NCBI GenBank assembly: GCA_000991645.1
Contig: LBRX01000002.1
Location: 1-44,311, forward strand
Length of the DNA: 44,311 nucleotides
Direction: 5' to 3'
Origin: Candidatus Moranbacteria bacterium GW2011_GWE2_36_40
GTDB lineage: Bacteria > Patescibacteriota > Minisyncoccia > Moranbacterales > GWC2-37-73
Shown: piece by piece, positions 16,345-22,501 of the stretch
How positions within the stretch are numbered: position 1 is the first letter of the stretch
Layout: every line of letters begins with the position of its first letter
Made by a program: the position numbers and the translations under genes
Notes under the pieces: model-generated
Databases searched by the model: none
What the model was told of the DNA's origin: nothing
Seen by the model: the letters and a program-made list of their open reading frames with translations, nothing else

Positions 16345-16896
16345 CCTCGATACGTATTGGCCTTTTTCGGTATTGATGATGATCTTGTCGCCTTCGTTGA
16401 CGAAAAGAGGAGTTGTGACCTTGAGGCCGGTTTCAAGAGTAACAACTTTGTCGCCGCCAGAAGAAGTGTCACCTTTGACTCCTGGTGGAGCTTCGGTTAC
16501 CAATAGCGTTACCTTTATTGGTAGCTCGATGTTGACTGGAATTTCATTGAAGTTAAGCACACTTACTTCGGTTCCTTCCAAAAGATACAAGTATGAATCT
16601 CCAATTACATCTTTTGCAAGAGTAAATTGGTCATAGGTTGTCATATCCATAAACACGAATCCATCTTGTTCAGCATAGAGGTATTGTGCTTTTGATTTTG
16701 ACATGTCAGCCTCATCAGCCTTGTCTGATCCATTGAAAGTTTTTTCCAATACACTTCCGTTGAGAAGATTTTTGAGCTTGGTTCGAAGTACTGCGCCAGC
16801 ACGTCCCGTCTTGGAATGCTCAGCAGATAGCACTACATATGGGGAACCTTCCCAGAGAATGTTTTTGCCAGCTTTGATATCACTTATTCCTAACAT
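16339..16896 (-). CDS. efp: Elongation factor P
   Basis: This 185-residue EF-P has the KOW-like domain I and two OB domains (ends GQYVSRA). EF-P enters the E site and relieves stalling at polyproline. The tip loop reads HSKTGRAGAV, placing Arg at position 32 when counted from MLGISDI, as in the EarP-rhamnosylated Pseudomonas/Neisseria class rather than the Lys-tipped E. coli class. The start is ATG 16896; the longer frame back to 16935 only reads through a repeat. It is last in rpsF-ssb-rpsR-efp. Confidence 0.97.
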   Translation of the reverse strand: MLGISDIKAGKNILWEGSPYVVLSAEHSKTGRAGAVLRTKLKNLLNGSVLEKTFNGSDKADEADMSKSKAQYLYAEQDGFVFMDMTTYDQFTLAKDVIGDSYLYLLEGTEVSVLNFNEIPVNIELPIKVTLLVTEAPPGVKGDTSSGGDKVVTLETGLKVTTPLFVNEGDKIIINTEKGQYVSRA

Positions 16897-16975
16897 ATTT
16901 TTGACTAACAACTGACAACAATCAACTAACAACAAGTGATGAGTTGTAAGTTGTGAGTTGTAAGTTGTTTGTTAT
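16897..16975 (-). repeat. CAACTTACAACTCA-type repeat in the efp leader
   Basis: On the minus strand the leader contains CAACTTACAACTCACAAC pairing with GTTGTTAGTTGATTGTTG. Related AACTAACAA/TTGTTAGTT inserts are found in argS (38141-38235), the TauE-type gene (29284-29315) and uvrA (23284-23325). Confidence 0.6.
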
Positions 16976-17178
16976 TTAACTACAAAAGGTGCAAGTGCCA
17001 TCACGCGAGCACGCTTGATTGCTTGAGAAAGTGTTCGTTGGTGTTTTGTGCAAATCCCATGTCTTTTTGGTGGGTAGATTTTTCCTTGTGAGTTCATAAA
17101 TCTGCGAATTAGATAAGCATCTTTGTAGTCGATCTTATCCATTTTTTCATCACAGAAATAACATTGTTTTCGTTCCAT
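16972..17178 (-). CDS. rpsR: 30S ribosomal protein S18
   Basis: 68 residues: an N-terminal CYFC knuckle, then DYKDAYLIRRFMNSQGKI and the conserved RHGICTKHQRTLSQAIKRAR core. It binds the 30S platform with S6. Gene order rpsF-ssb-rpsR is standard, but rplI (L9) is missing from its usual place after rpsR; efp follows instead. Loss of L9 is reported in some CPR lineages, but the gene could also be elsewhere. Confidence 0.98.
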   Translation of the reverse strand: MERKQCYFCDEKMDKIDYKDAYLIRRFMNSQGKIYPPKRHGICTKHQRTLSQAIKRARVMALAPFVVK

Positions 17179-17185
17179 AGATTTT

Positions 17186-17274
17186 AGTTGAGTGGTTGAT
17201 TAGTTGATTTGTTAATTAGGAATTTTTTGAATTTAACCTATTTAACTAATTAACTAAGTGACTGTTTAACTTAT
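17186..17274 (-). repeat. TCAACTAA-type leader repeat before rpsR
   Basis: On the minus strand the spacer reads TTAGTTAATTAGTTAAATAGG, then AATTCCTAATTAAC, then ATCAACTAATCAACCA, ending close to the rpsR ATG. Sister copies lie before ssb (17764-17850) and the glycosyltransferase (38496-38578). Confidence 0.7.
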
Positions 17275-17763
17275 TTAGAAGGGTACGTCTTCAATTCTAA
17301 CTTCATCAGTTTCTTCATCAAGATTGATGGTTGGAATTTCTTCTGCTATCGGTGCTTGTTGTTGAGAAGCTGGACGAGATGCTGCAGCGGCTGCACCCAT
17401 CGTTGCTGGAGCTGGTCTTGGTCCGGATGAACCTTGCGCACGCTGTCCCATCTGCATGTTTTCAGCAATTATTTCTGTTGTTTTCCTTTCGACTCCGTCT
17501 TTGCCGGTAAAGGAATTTGTTTCGAGTCTTCCTTCGAAATATGCTTCTTGTCCTTTGGTTAGATATTGTCCAGCAATTTCAGCTAAACGTCCCCAAATTA
17601 CAATGTTGTGAAATTCCGTTTTCTCTTGTTTTTGTCCAGCTTTATCATTCCAAGTTCGGTTTGTTGCGATTCCAACTCTAGTCACTGTTTGGCCAGAAGG
17701 AGTGGTGCGCAATTCAGGGTCTCTAGTTAAACGTCCGATGAGTTGAACTTTGTTTAAATTCAT
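17275..17763 (-). CDS. ssb: Single-stranded DNA-binding protein
   Basis: This 162-residue SSB has an OB fold (about 1-108; starts MNLNKVQLIGRLTRDPELR). A Pro/Ala/Gln-rich linker follows, then an acidic tip ending IEDVPF, the partner-recruiting tail of bacterial SSBs. It coats ssDNA during replication and repair. Located between rpsF and rpsR as in most bacteria. Confidence 0.98.
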   Translation of the reverse strand: MNLNKVQLIGRLTRDPELRTTPSGQTVTRVGIATNRTWNDKAGQKQEKTEFHNIVIWGRLAEIAGQYLTKGQEAYFEGRLETNSFTGKDGVERKTTEIIAENMQMGQRAQGSSGPRPAPATMGAAAAASRPASQQQAPIAEEIPTINLDEETDEVRIEDVPF

Positions 17764-17850
17764 AGTAGTTGATTAGTTGATTAGTTGCATAGTTGATTAG
17801 GAATTTTTCCTATTTAACTAGTAAGCTAATTAACTATTTAACTTTTTAAA
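17764..17850 (-). repeat. TCAACTAA-type leader repeat before ssb
   Basis: Minus-strand tandem ATCAACTA units end 2-3 nt before the ssb start. Upstream are AATTCCTAATCAAC and complementary TTAATTAGC/TTAAATAGG words. Same family and position as the rpsR and glycosyltransferase copies. Confidence 0.7.
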
Positions 17851-17868
17851 TTTGTTTAACGAATTTAA

Positions 17869-18426
17869 TTAAATATTGAGTAGCTCATCCAATTGCTTGT
17901 CGATGTTTTTTGATTCTTCTTTTGGAGTTTCAATTTTTTTTGCTGGAGCAGCAGTTGGGGTTGTTTGACGTTGAACAGGTCGTTGTGCTGGACGATAATT
18001 GTTGTCGCGTCGATCATTGTTTCTTGTTTGTGGTCTTTGTGCTCCTTGTGGTTTTTGCGAATTCATTTCTTGTGCTTTGCGACGATCTTTAGCACCGAGA
18101 TCTGGCAAATCTTTTGTTTTTACTATTATGAATCGCAAAACATCATTATTAAGATTCATCTTGTTTGTGATGGCGCTGATTCCAAATTCTTTTTCTCCAT
18201 TTGCTTCATCTGCCCAAAAGTCATTTTCGGGAAGTTCGAAACGTCTGGTAATATAGATCCCTTTGTTTTGGTGCTTGATTTCATAAGCGAGTTTTCTTTT
18301 TTCGCTTAATTCTTCTCCAACCATTGTGGCATTTTCCAATGCCAAGATTGCATTAACTCCTTCTTTGATTGCGGGCAGGTTTGCTTCTTGGCGTTCGCCA
18401 ACAAGGTAAAACAGTTCGTATTGCAT
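17869..18426 (-). CDS. rpsF: 30S ribosomal protein S6 with long C-terminal extension
   Basis: Residues 1 to about 95 form the S6 ferredoxin-like fold (MQYELFYLVGERQEANLPAI; KRKLAYEIKHQNKGIYITRRF). The remaining ~85 residues are a disordered Arg/Asn/Gln/Pro-rich extension followed by a charged end (KNIDKQLDELLNI). Typical S6 is 95-135 residues, so the tail is unusual though long S6 tails occur. It is first gene of the minus-strand operon; a promoter lies 12 nt or so upstream of its start. Confidence 0.96.
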   Translation of the reverse strand: MQYELFYLVGERQEANLPAIKEGVNAILALENATMVGEELSEKRKLAYEIKHQNKGIYITRRFELPENDFWADEANGEKEFGISAITNKMNLNNDVLRFIIVKTKDLPDLGAKDRRKAQEMNSQKPQGAQRPQTRNNDRRDNNYRPAQRPVQRQTTPTAAPAKKIETPKEESKNIDKQLDELLNI

Positions 18427-18444
18427 ACGCGTTTTGTTTAATTA

Positions 18445-18473
18445 ATTATAATTGATCAATAAAATTGTGAAAA
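18445..18473 (-). promoter_or_regulatory. rpsF operon promoter
   Basis: On the minus strand: TTTTCA (-35), 17 nt, TATAAT (-10, at 18445-18450). The predicted start is about 12 nt from the rpsF ATG, giving a very short leader without SD. Confidence 0.55.
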
Positions 18474-18489
18474 CTTTTTATTGAAATAA

Positions 18490-18605
18490 TTTTGAATTTC
18501 TAATTTTGAATTTCGAATCAAACTTGAATGATAGAATGTTTAAAACATTAAATCATTAAAAATTAAAAATTGATTCGAAATTCGAGTTTCAAAATTCAAA
18601 ATTTC
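18490..18605. repeat. AT-rich palindromic repeat, copy 1
   Basis: Left half TTTGAATTTCTAATTTTGAA, TTTCGAATCAA; right half TTGATTCGAAATTCGA, TTTCAAAATTCAAAATTTC. The loop contains TGTTTAAAACATTAAATCATT. Related to 19001-19126 and 44030-44163. Confidence 0.7.
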
Positions 18606-18608
18606 TAC

Positions 18609-18710
18609 AAAAAAATTCCACCAAACAAGAAAATCCTTGCTTTTAGTGGAGCATTCCAACCTATCCGTTTTTGGCTCAACGGCGGGCTAGATTCGGACTT
18701 TCTTAGTTGT
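18609..18710 (-). ncRNA. Candidate ~100-nt structured small RNA
   Basis: On the minus strand an extended -10 promoter (TGCTATAAT at 18717-18722 plus TTGCCA at 18739-18744, spacer 16) predicts a start near 18710. The RNA contains a nested stem (CTAGCC with GGTTGG, CCGTT with AACGG) and ends in a strong terminator hairpin (CCAC...GTGG enclosing CAAG/CTTG) followed by seven T at 18609-18615. It has no tRNA T-loop and no SRP, tmRNA or RNase P signature that I can recognise. An overlapping reading frame exists but lacks an SD and runs through the terminator. Confidence 0.6.
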
Positions 18711-18716
18711 GAATAA

Positions 18717-18744
18717 ATTATAGCAGGTTTTGGGGATTTGGCAA
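18717..18744 (-). promoter_or_regulatory. Promoter of the candidate small RNA
   Basis: TTGCCA, a 16-nt spacer, and TATAAT with upstream TG (extended -10), read on the minus strand. Confidence 0.7.
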
Positions 18745-18749
18745 GAGTT

Positions 18750-18777
18750 AAGGCGCTTTCACGATGGAAAGCGCCTT
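18750..18777. terminator. Stable hairpin between the peptide and RNA units
   Basis: AAGGCGCTTTC (18750-18760) and GAAAGCGCCTT (18767-18777) form a perfect 11-bp stem. The T-run is better on the plus strand (TTTTGG) than on the minus strand, so it may be bidirectional or an attenuator. Confidence 0.65.
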
Positions 18778-18828
18778 TTGGTTTAAATCCATTTGTCCAC
18801 AGTGCACCTCCTGATTGTGTTTGGATTC

Positions 18829-18882
18829 CTAAGCTCCTTTGTCGACCATCGGATCTCTGTGTCTGCAACCTTTCTCTTTCAT
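18829..18882 (-). CDS. 17-aa peptide with strong SD (leader-peptide-like)
   Basis: The minus-strand sequence AAAGGAGG (18891-18898) lies 8 nt before ATG 18882, opening MKEKGCRHRDPMVDKGA and a TAG. A second strong SD (AGGAGGTG, 18805-18812) follows and precedes only very short frames that run into the 18750-18777 hairpin. A TTGACA promoter lies upstream. The set (promoter, SD, tiny ORF, SD, hairpin) looks like a leader-peptide or toxin-peptide cassette. Function unknown. Confidence 0.5.
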   Translation of the reverse strand: MKEKGCRHRDPMVDKGA

Positions 18883-18923
18883 GATCGTTTCCTCCTTTAA
18901 ATGGATGACAACTTTGTATTGAT

Positions 18924-18953
18924 ATATTATCAATTTTGATGAGTAATTGTCAA
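18924..18953 (-). promoter_or_regulatory. Promoter of the 17-aa peptide unit
   Basis: Minus strand: consensus TTGACA (18948-18953) followed by GATAAT (16-nt spacer) or TAATAT (18-nt spacer). Confidence 0.65.
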
Positions 18954-19000
18954 ATTGATGTTTGTGGACATTTTTATAATAAAATTGTAGTATTAGATAT

Positions 19001-19126
19001 CAATTTTCAATTTTTAATTTTCAATTTTCAAACAAATCTCAATGATTCAATGTTATAATTTTCAAACATTGAGAAATTAAGTCATTGGAAATTGTTTAGA
19101 AATTAGAAATTGAAAATTAGAAATTA
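19001..19126. repeat. AT-rich palindromic repeat, copy 2
   Basis: CAATTTTTAATTTTCAATTT and complementary AAATTGAAAATTAGAAATT arms flank AAATCTCAATG and CATTGAG words. It lies upstream of uvrB. Between this copy and the minus-strand promoter at 18948 I see no gene. Confidence 0.75.
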
Positions 19127-19133
19127 TTAATCT

Positions 19134-19230
19134 ATGAAATTTGAAATTAACTCAAAATATAAACCTGCTGGCGACCCCAGTAGCAGATCCGTCTGCTGAC
19201 GGCTCGCTACGGGGCAAGCCAACCTCAATT
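19134..19230 (+). pseudogene. Remnant of a second uvrB 5' end, split by a hairpin insertion
   Basis: ATG 19134 opens MKFEINSKYKPAGD, which matches the true UvrB start ([15 protein letters not shown]) at 10 of 14 positions. It is interrupted by a 39-nt hairpin (CAGTAGC...GCTAC, CCC/GGG flanks, 19176-19214) containing an in-frame TGA. Removing those 39 nt restores GDQANLNS, the expected GDQ continuation. About 20 codons survive, then the real uvrB begins at 19246. Confidence 0.6.
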
Positions 19231-19245
19231 CTATAAAATATTACT

Positions 19246-21204
19246 ATGAAATTCATAATCGATAGTAAATTTAAGCCAAGTGGAGATCAACCGGGGGCGA
19301 TTGAGCTTCTTGTGCATGGATTGAATCATCATAAAAAATTTCAGACATTGATGGGTGTTACTGGTTCGGGAAAAACTTTCACAATTGCCAATGTTATTGA
19401 GGCTGTGCAGAAGCCGACATTGGTAATAGCGCCAAACAAAACTCTTGCGGCGCAGTTGGTGCAAGAGTTTCGAACTTTTTTTCCAAAAAATGCTGTGGAA
19501 TATTTTGTTTCATATTATGATTATTATCAGCCGGAAGCATACATTGCTTCATCGGACACTTATATTGAAAAAGAAGTGCAAATCAATGAAGAAATTGACC
19601 GATTGCGTCATGCCGCGACCAGTGGACTTTTGTCTAGGCGAGATGTAATTATTGTGGCTTCTGTTTCTTGTATCTATGGATTGGGATCGCCGGATTATTA
19701 TCGTGAAGGTACGGTTGAAGTGGAAGTAGGCAAAGAAAACTCGCGCGAAAAAATCATGCAAAAGATGGTGGACATGCAATATCATCGCAGCGAAGTTTTG
19801 GAACGAGGAAAATTTCGCGTCACAGGCGACACGATTGAAGTTATCACTCCGGGACGGGAAATTGTGACGCGCATTGAGTTGGAAGGAGGCTTGGTAAAAC
19901 GCATCCATGAATATGATTTGCTGACGGGTGAAAAATTGGGAGATTTGGAAAAAACATTGATTTATCCAGCGAAACATTTTGTGGTGCCGGAACCAGTAAT
20001 GCAAGAAGCATTAGCTGAAATAGAAGCGGATGCTAAGGAGAGAGTGAAATATTTCAAAGATAAGGGTAAACTTTTGGAGGCTGAAAGAATCGGACGACGC
20101 ACTGAGCAAGATCTGGAAATGATGCGAGAGGTTGGTTATTGCAATGGTATTGAAAATTATTCGCGTTATCTGACAGATAGATTGGCTGGCGAAGCCCCAT
20201 ATACCTTAATGGATTATTTCCCCAAGGACTTTTTGTTGGTGGTGGATGAATCGCATGTGACCATTCCGCAAATTGGTGCCATGTATCATGGCGATCGCTC
20301 TCGCAAAGAAGCTTTGATTGAAAATGGATTTCGTCTTCCGAGCGCCTTTGATAATCGTCCACTTAAATTTGAAGAATTTGAAGAACATATTAATCAGATG
20401 ATTTTTACGTCAGCCACACCTTCGAAATATGAAAAAGAAAATTCTACTGCAATTGCTCAACAAATTATTCGTCCAACCGGCTTAATTGATCCAGAGCTCA
20501 TTATTAAAAGTGCCAAGGGACAAGTAAAGGATGTTTTTGTTGAAATTGAAAAAGTGGTGGCTAAAAATGAGAGAGTGTTGATTACAACTCTGACTAAAAA
20601 AATGGCCGAGGATCTGACGGAGTTTTTGAAAGAGAATGGAATCAAATGTGAATATGTTCATTCTGATGTTGACACTTTGGATCGTGTGCGAATTTTGGAA
20701 GGGCTTCGACGTGGAGAATTTGACGTGTTGGTGGGAGTAAATCTTCTTCGTGAGGGACTTGATTTGCCAGAGGTTTCTCTTGTGGCTATTTTGGATGCTG
20801 ACAAAGAAGGTTTTTTGCGAAGTGAGACATCACTTATTCAAACAATTGGACGAGCTGCTAGAAATATTAATGGACGTGTTATTTTGTATGCAGATAGTGT
20901 TACAGGCTCAATGAAACGCGCTATTGATGAAACAAATCGTCGACGTGAAATTCAAATGGCTTATAACAAAAAACATCACATTACACCAAAAACAATTCAA
21001 AAAAATATCAAATCAATTGTTGATCACGAGATTAATCCTGAAATTGCAATGGATTTTTCAAGACTTGAATCCTTGGAGGATATTGGTGGATATATTAAAC
21101 AGAAAGAAAAAGAAATGAAAGAAGCAGCCAGGGGTCTTCAATTTGAAAAGGCTGCCTTGATTCGCGATGAGATTTCAACTTTGCGAAAATTGCAATTAAA
21201 GTAA
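19246..21204 (+). CDS. uvrB: Excinuclease ABC subunit B
   Basis: This 652-residue helicase-like protein has Walker A GVTGSGKT (about 37-44), the beta-hairpin region [13 protein letters not shown] that clamps damaged DNA, Walker [10 protein letters not shown]-terminal helicase motifs ([29 protein letters not shown]) and a UVR motif at the end ([17 protein letters not shown]) that contacts UvrC. UvrA loads it at lesions. ATG 19246 is chosen. A TAAAAT box lies six bases before the start codon, so a leaderless message is possible, but the -35 is poor. Confidence 0.99.
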   Translation: MKFIIDSKFKPSGDQPGAIELLVHGLNHHKKFQTLMGVTGSGKTFTIANVIEAVQKPTLVIAPNKTLAAQLVQEFRTFFPKNAVEYFVSYYDYYQPEAYIASSDTYIEKEVQINEEIDRLRHAATSGLLSRRDVIIVASVSCIYGLGSPDYYREGTVEVEVGKENSREKIMQKMVDMQYHRSEVLERGKFRVTGDTIEVITPGREIVTRIELEGGLVKRIHEYDLLTGEKLGDLEKTLIYPAKHFVVPEPVMQEALAEIEADAKERVKYFKDKGKLLEAERIGRRTEQDLEMMREVGYCNGIENYSRYLTDRLAGEAPYTLMDYFPKDFLLVVDESHVTIPQIGAMYHGDRSRKEALIENGFRLPSAFDNRPLKFEEFEEHINQMIFTSATPSKYEKENSTAIAQQIIRPTGLIDPELIIKSAKGQVKDVFVEIEKVVAKNERVLITTLTKKMAEDLTEFLKENGIKCEYVHSDVDTLDRVRILEGLRRGEFDVLVGVNLLREGLDLPEVSLVAILDADKEGFLRSETSLIQTIGRAARNINGRVILYADSVTGSMKRAIDETNRRREIQMAYNKKHHITPKTIQKNIKSIVDHEINPEIAMDFSRLESLEDIGGYIKQKEKEMKEAARGLQFEKAALIRDEISTLRKLQLK

Positions 21205-21239
21205 GTTTAATTTTTTCGTATCGCATATTACGCTTAGTC

Positions 21240-21268
21240 TTGTGCGATTTTGAATAACCCTGTAAAAT
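21240..21268 (+). promoter_or_regulatory. Promoter of the thiol-disulfide protein gene
   Basis: TTGTGC (21240-21245), 17 nt, TAAAAT (21263-21268). It would give a leader of about 57 nt. Confidence 0.45.
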
Positions 21269-21331
21269 AGGACAAGTGTTAAAAGGACACTATTTTAATA
21301 AAAAATTTAAGTATTAAAAAGTACGTATTTT

Positions 21332-22426
21332 ATGGAAAATGAAAACAAGTTGGAAGATAAAATATTAGAAGCTTCTGAAACAAAAATTGATCAAGAAAAA
21401 GTTGAAAGCAAAAAAGATGCGAATTGTTTTATGAATAAATTGTGTTGCAAGGATGGTCTTTGCAAATGTGGTAAAGGCAAATGGGTAGCATTAGCTGCTG
21501 TGGTATTGATTATTGCAGTTGCTGGATCTTATCTTTATAAAATTAAAAAAACAGATATTGGAGTTGATGGTGCAAAAGCAAAAGTTGAGCAATTCATTAA
21601 GGAAAATACTCCTGAAAATGGAAAGGGAATTGAAATTAAGGAGGTTATTAAAGAGGCTGGATTGTATAAGGTGACAATTGATGCTAATAAGCAAGAAATA
21701 GTTGCTTATATTGCAATCGATGGTAGCAAGTTTTTCCCGCAGGCAATAGATTTGAACAAGAAAGATGAAGCAGCAGCAGATAAAGCTGCGCAAGCTCCTG
21801 AAAAAACTGAAGCTGAAAATAAGACAGATGTGCCAACCGTTGACTTGTTTGTGATGAGTTATTGCCCATATGGACTTCAAATGGAAAGAGGCATTTTGCC
21901 TGCAGTTGAAGCATTGGGTAATAAAATTAAATTTAACTTAAAATTTGTTGACTATGCCTTGCACGGACAAAAAGAAGTGGATGAGAACTTGAATCAATAT
22001 TGCATCAGTAAAACACAGCCAACGAAATTAAACAGTTATTTGAAATGTTTTTGGAAGGATAGCAAGGGAGCGAGCGCTGCCTGCATGAAAACTTTGGGAA
22101 TAAATGCTGCACAAATTTCAACTTGCGTTAGTGATGCAGTTAAACAATTTGGTTCTACGGAAAAGTCTCTTGGGGTTAACAAGGAAGAGGGGGTGCAATT
22201 TGGAGTGCAAGGTTCTCCAACATTGGTTGTTAATGAAACAACAATTGCATCTGGTCGTGACAGCGCTAGTGTTTTGAAGGCAATCTGTTCAGGATTTGCA
22301 AATCAGCCAAAAGAATGTCAGGCAAAACTATCCGCAACTTCTCCAGTGGCTGGATTTGATGATCAAGCATCTGCTTCCGCAGGCGGAAGTGCACCAGCCG
22401 CTTCATGTGAAACGCCAGCAAAGTAA
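21332..22426 (+). CDS. Membrane-anchored DsbA/GILT-like thioredoxin-fold protein
   Basis: 364 residues. The cytoplasmic N-terminus has a Cys-rich patch (CFMNKLCCKDGLCKCGKG), then a TM helix (about 51-68), a small alpha/beta domain (about 78-135) and a thioredoxin fold. Its active site is SYCPYGLQM (CxxG-type, one Cys, about 175-183) with the cis-Pro loop GSPTLVV. Extra cysteines (QYCIS, LKCFWK, AACMK, STCVS, AICSG, KECQ) alternate through the insert, like GILT-type domains. It probably handles disulfides of exported proteins, but the missing second Cys of CxxC makes the exact chemistry unclear. The C-terminus is low-complexity with a small CTTCCGC/GCGGAAG palindrome. Confidence 0.8.
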   Translation: MENENKLEDKILEASETKIDQEKVESKKDANCFMNKLCCKDGLCKCGKGKWVALAAVVLIIAVAGSYLYKIKKTDIGVDGAKAKVEQFIKENTPENGKGIEIKEVIKEAGLYKVTIDANKQEIVAYIAIDGSKFFPQAIDLNKKDEAAADKAAQAPEKTEAENKTDVPTVDLFVMSYCPYGLQMERGILPAVEALGNKIKFNLKFVDYALHGQKEVDENLNQYCISKTQPTKLNSYLKCFWKDSKGASAACMKTLGINAAQISTCVSDAVKQFGSTEKSLGVNKEEGVQFGVQGSPTLVVNETTIASGRDSASVLKAICSGFANQPKECQAKLSATSPVAGFDDQASASAGGSAPAASCETPAK

Positions 22427-22447
22427 TATTACAAAATTGATTTCTTC

Positions 22448-22480
22448 TTAAAAGCGTAGTACTATGTATTACGCTTTTAA
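22448..22480 (+). terminator. Hairpin after the DsbA/GILT-like gene
   Basis: TTAAAAGCGTA and TACGCTTTTAA form an 11-bp stem, with only a weak T-rich tail. Confidence 0.6.
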
Positions 22481-22501
22481 ATTTGTGATTTAATTTTAAA
22501 T

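Noticed and set aside
16897-16935. Longer EF-P starting at TTG 16935
   Set aside because: The extra residues are encoded by the leader repeat, and EF-P alignment starts at MLGISDI.
17186-17274. CRISPR-like array (repeated TAACTAATTAACTAA words)
   Set aside because: Units are short, irregular and palindromic, with no constant repeat-spacer pattern and no cas genes in the window.
18609-18722. Possible tRNA (GATTCGGA resembles a T-loop)
   Set aside because: The flanking 5-bp T-stem does not pair and no acceptor or anticodon arm can be drawn on either strand.
18605-18868. 87-codon minus-strand reading frame in the spacer upstream of rpsF
   Set aside because: It starts at TTG without SD, runs through a promoter and two hairpins including a terminator, and overlaps the better supported 17-aa unit and small-RNA unit.
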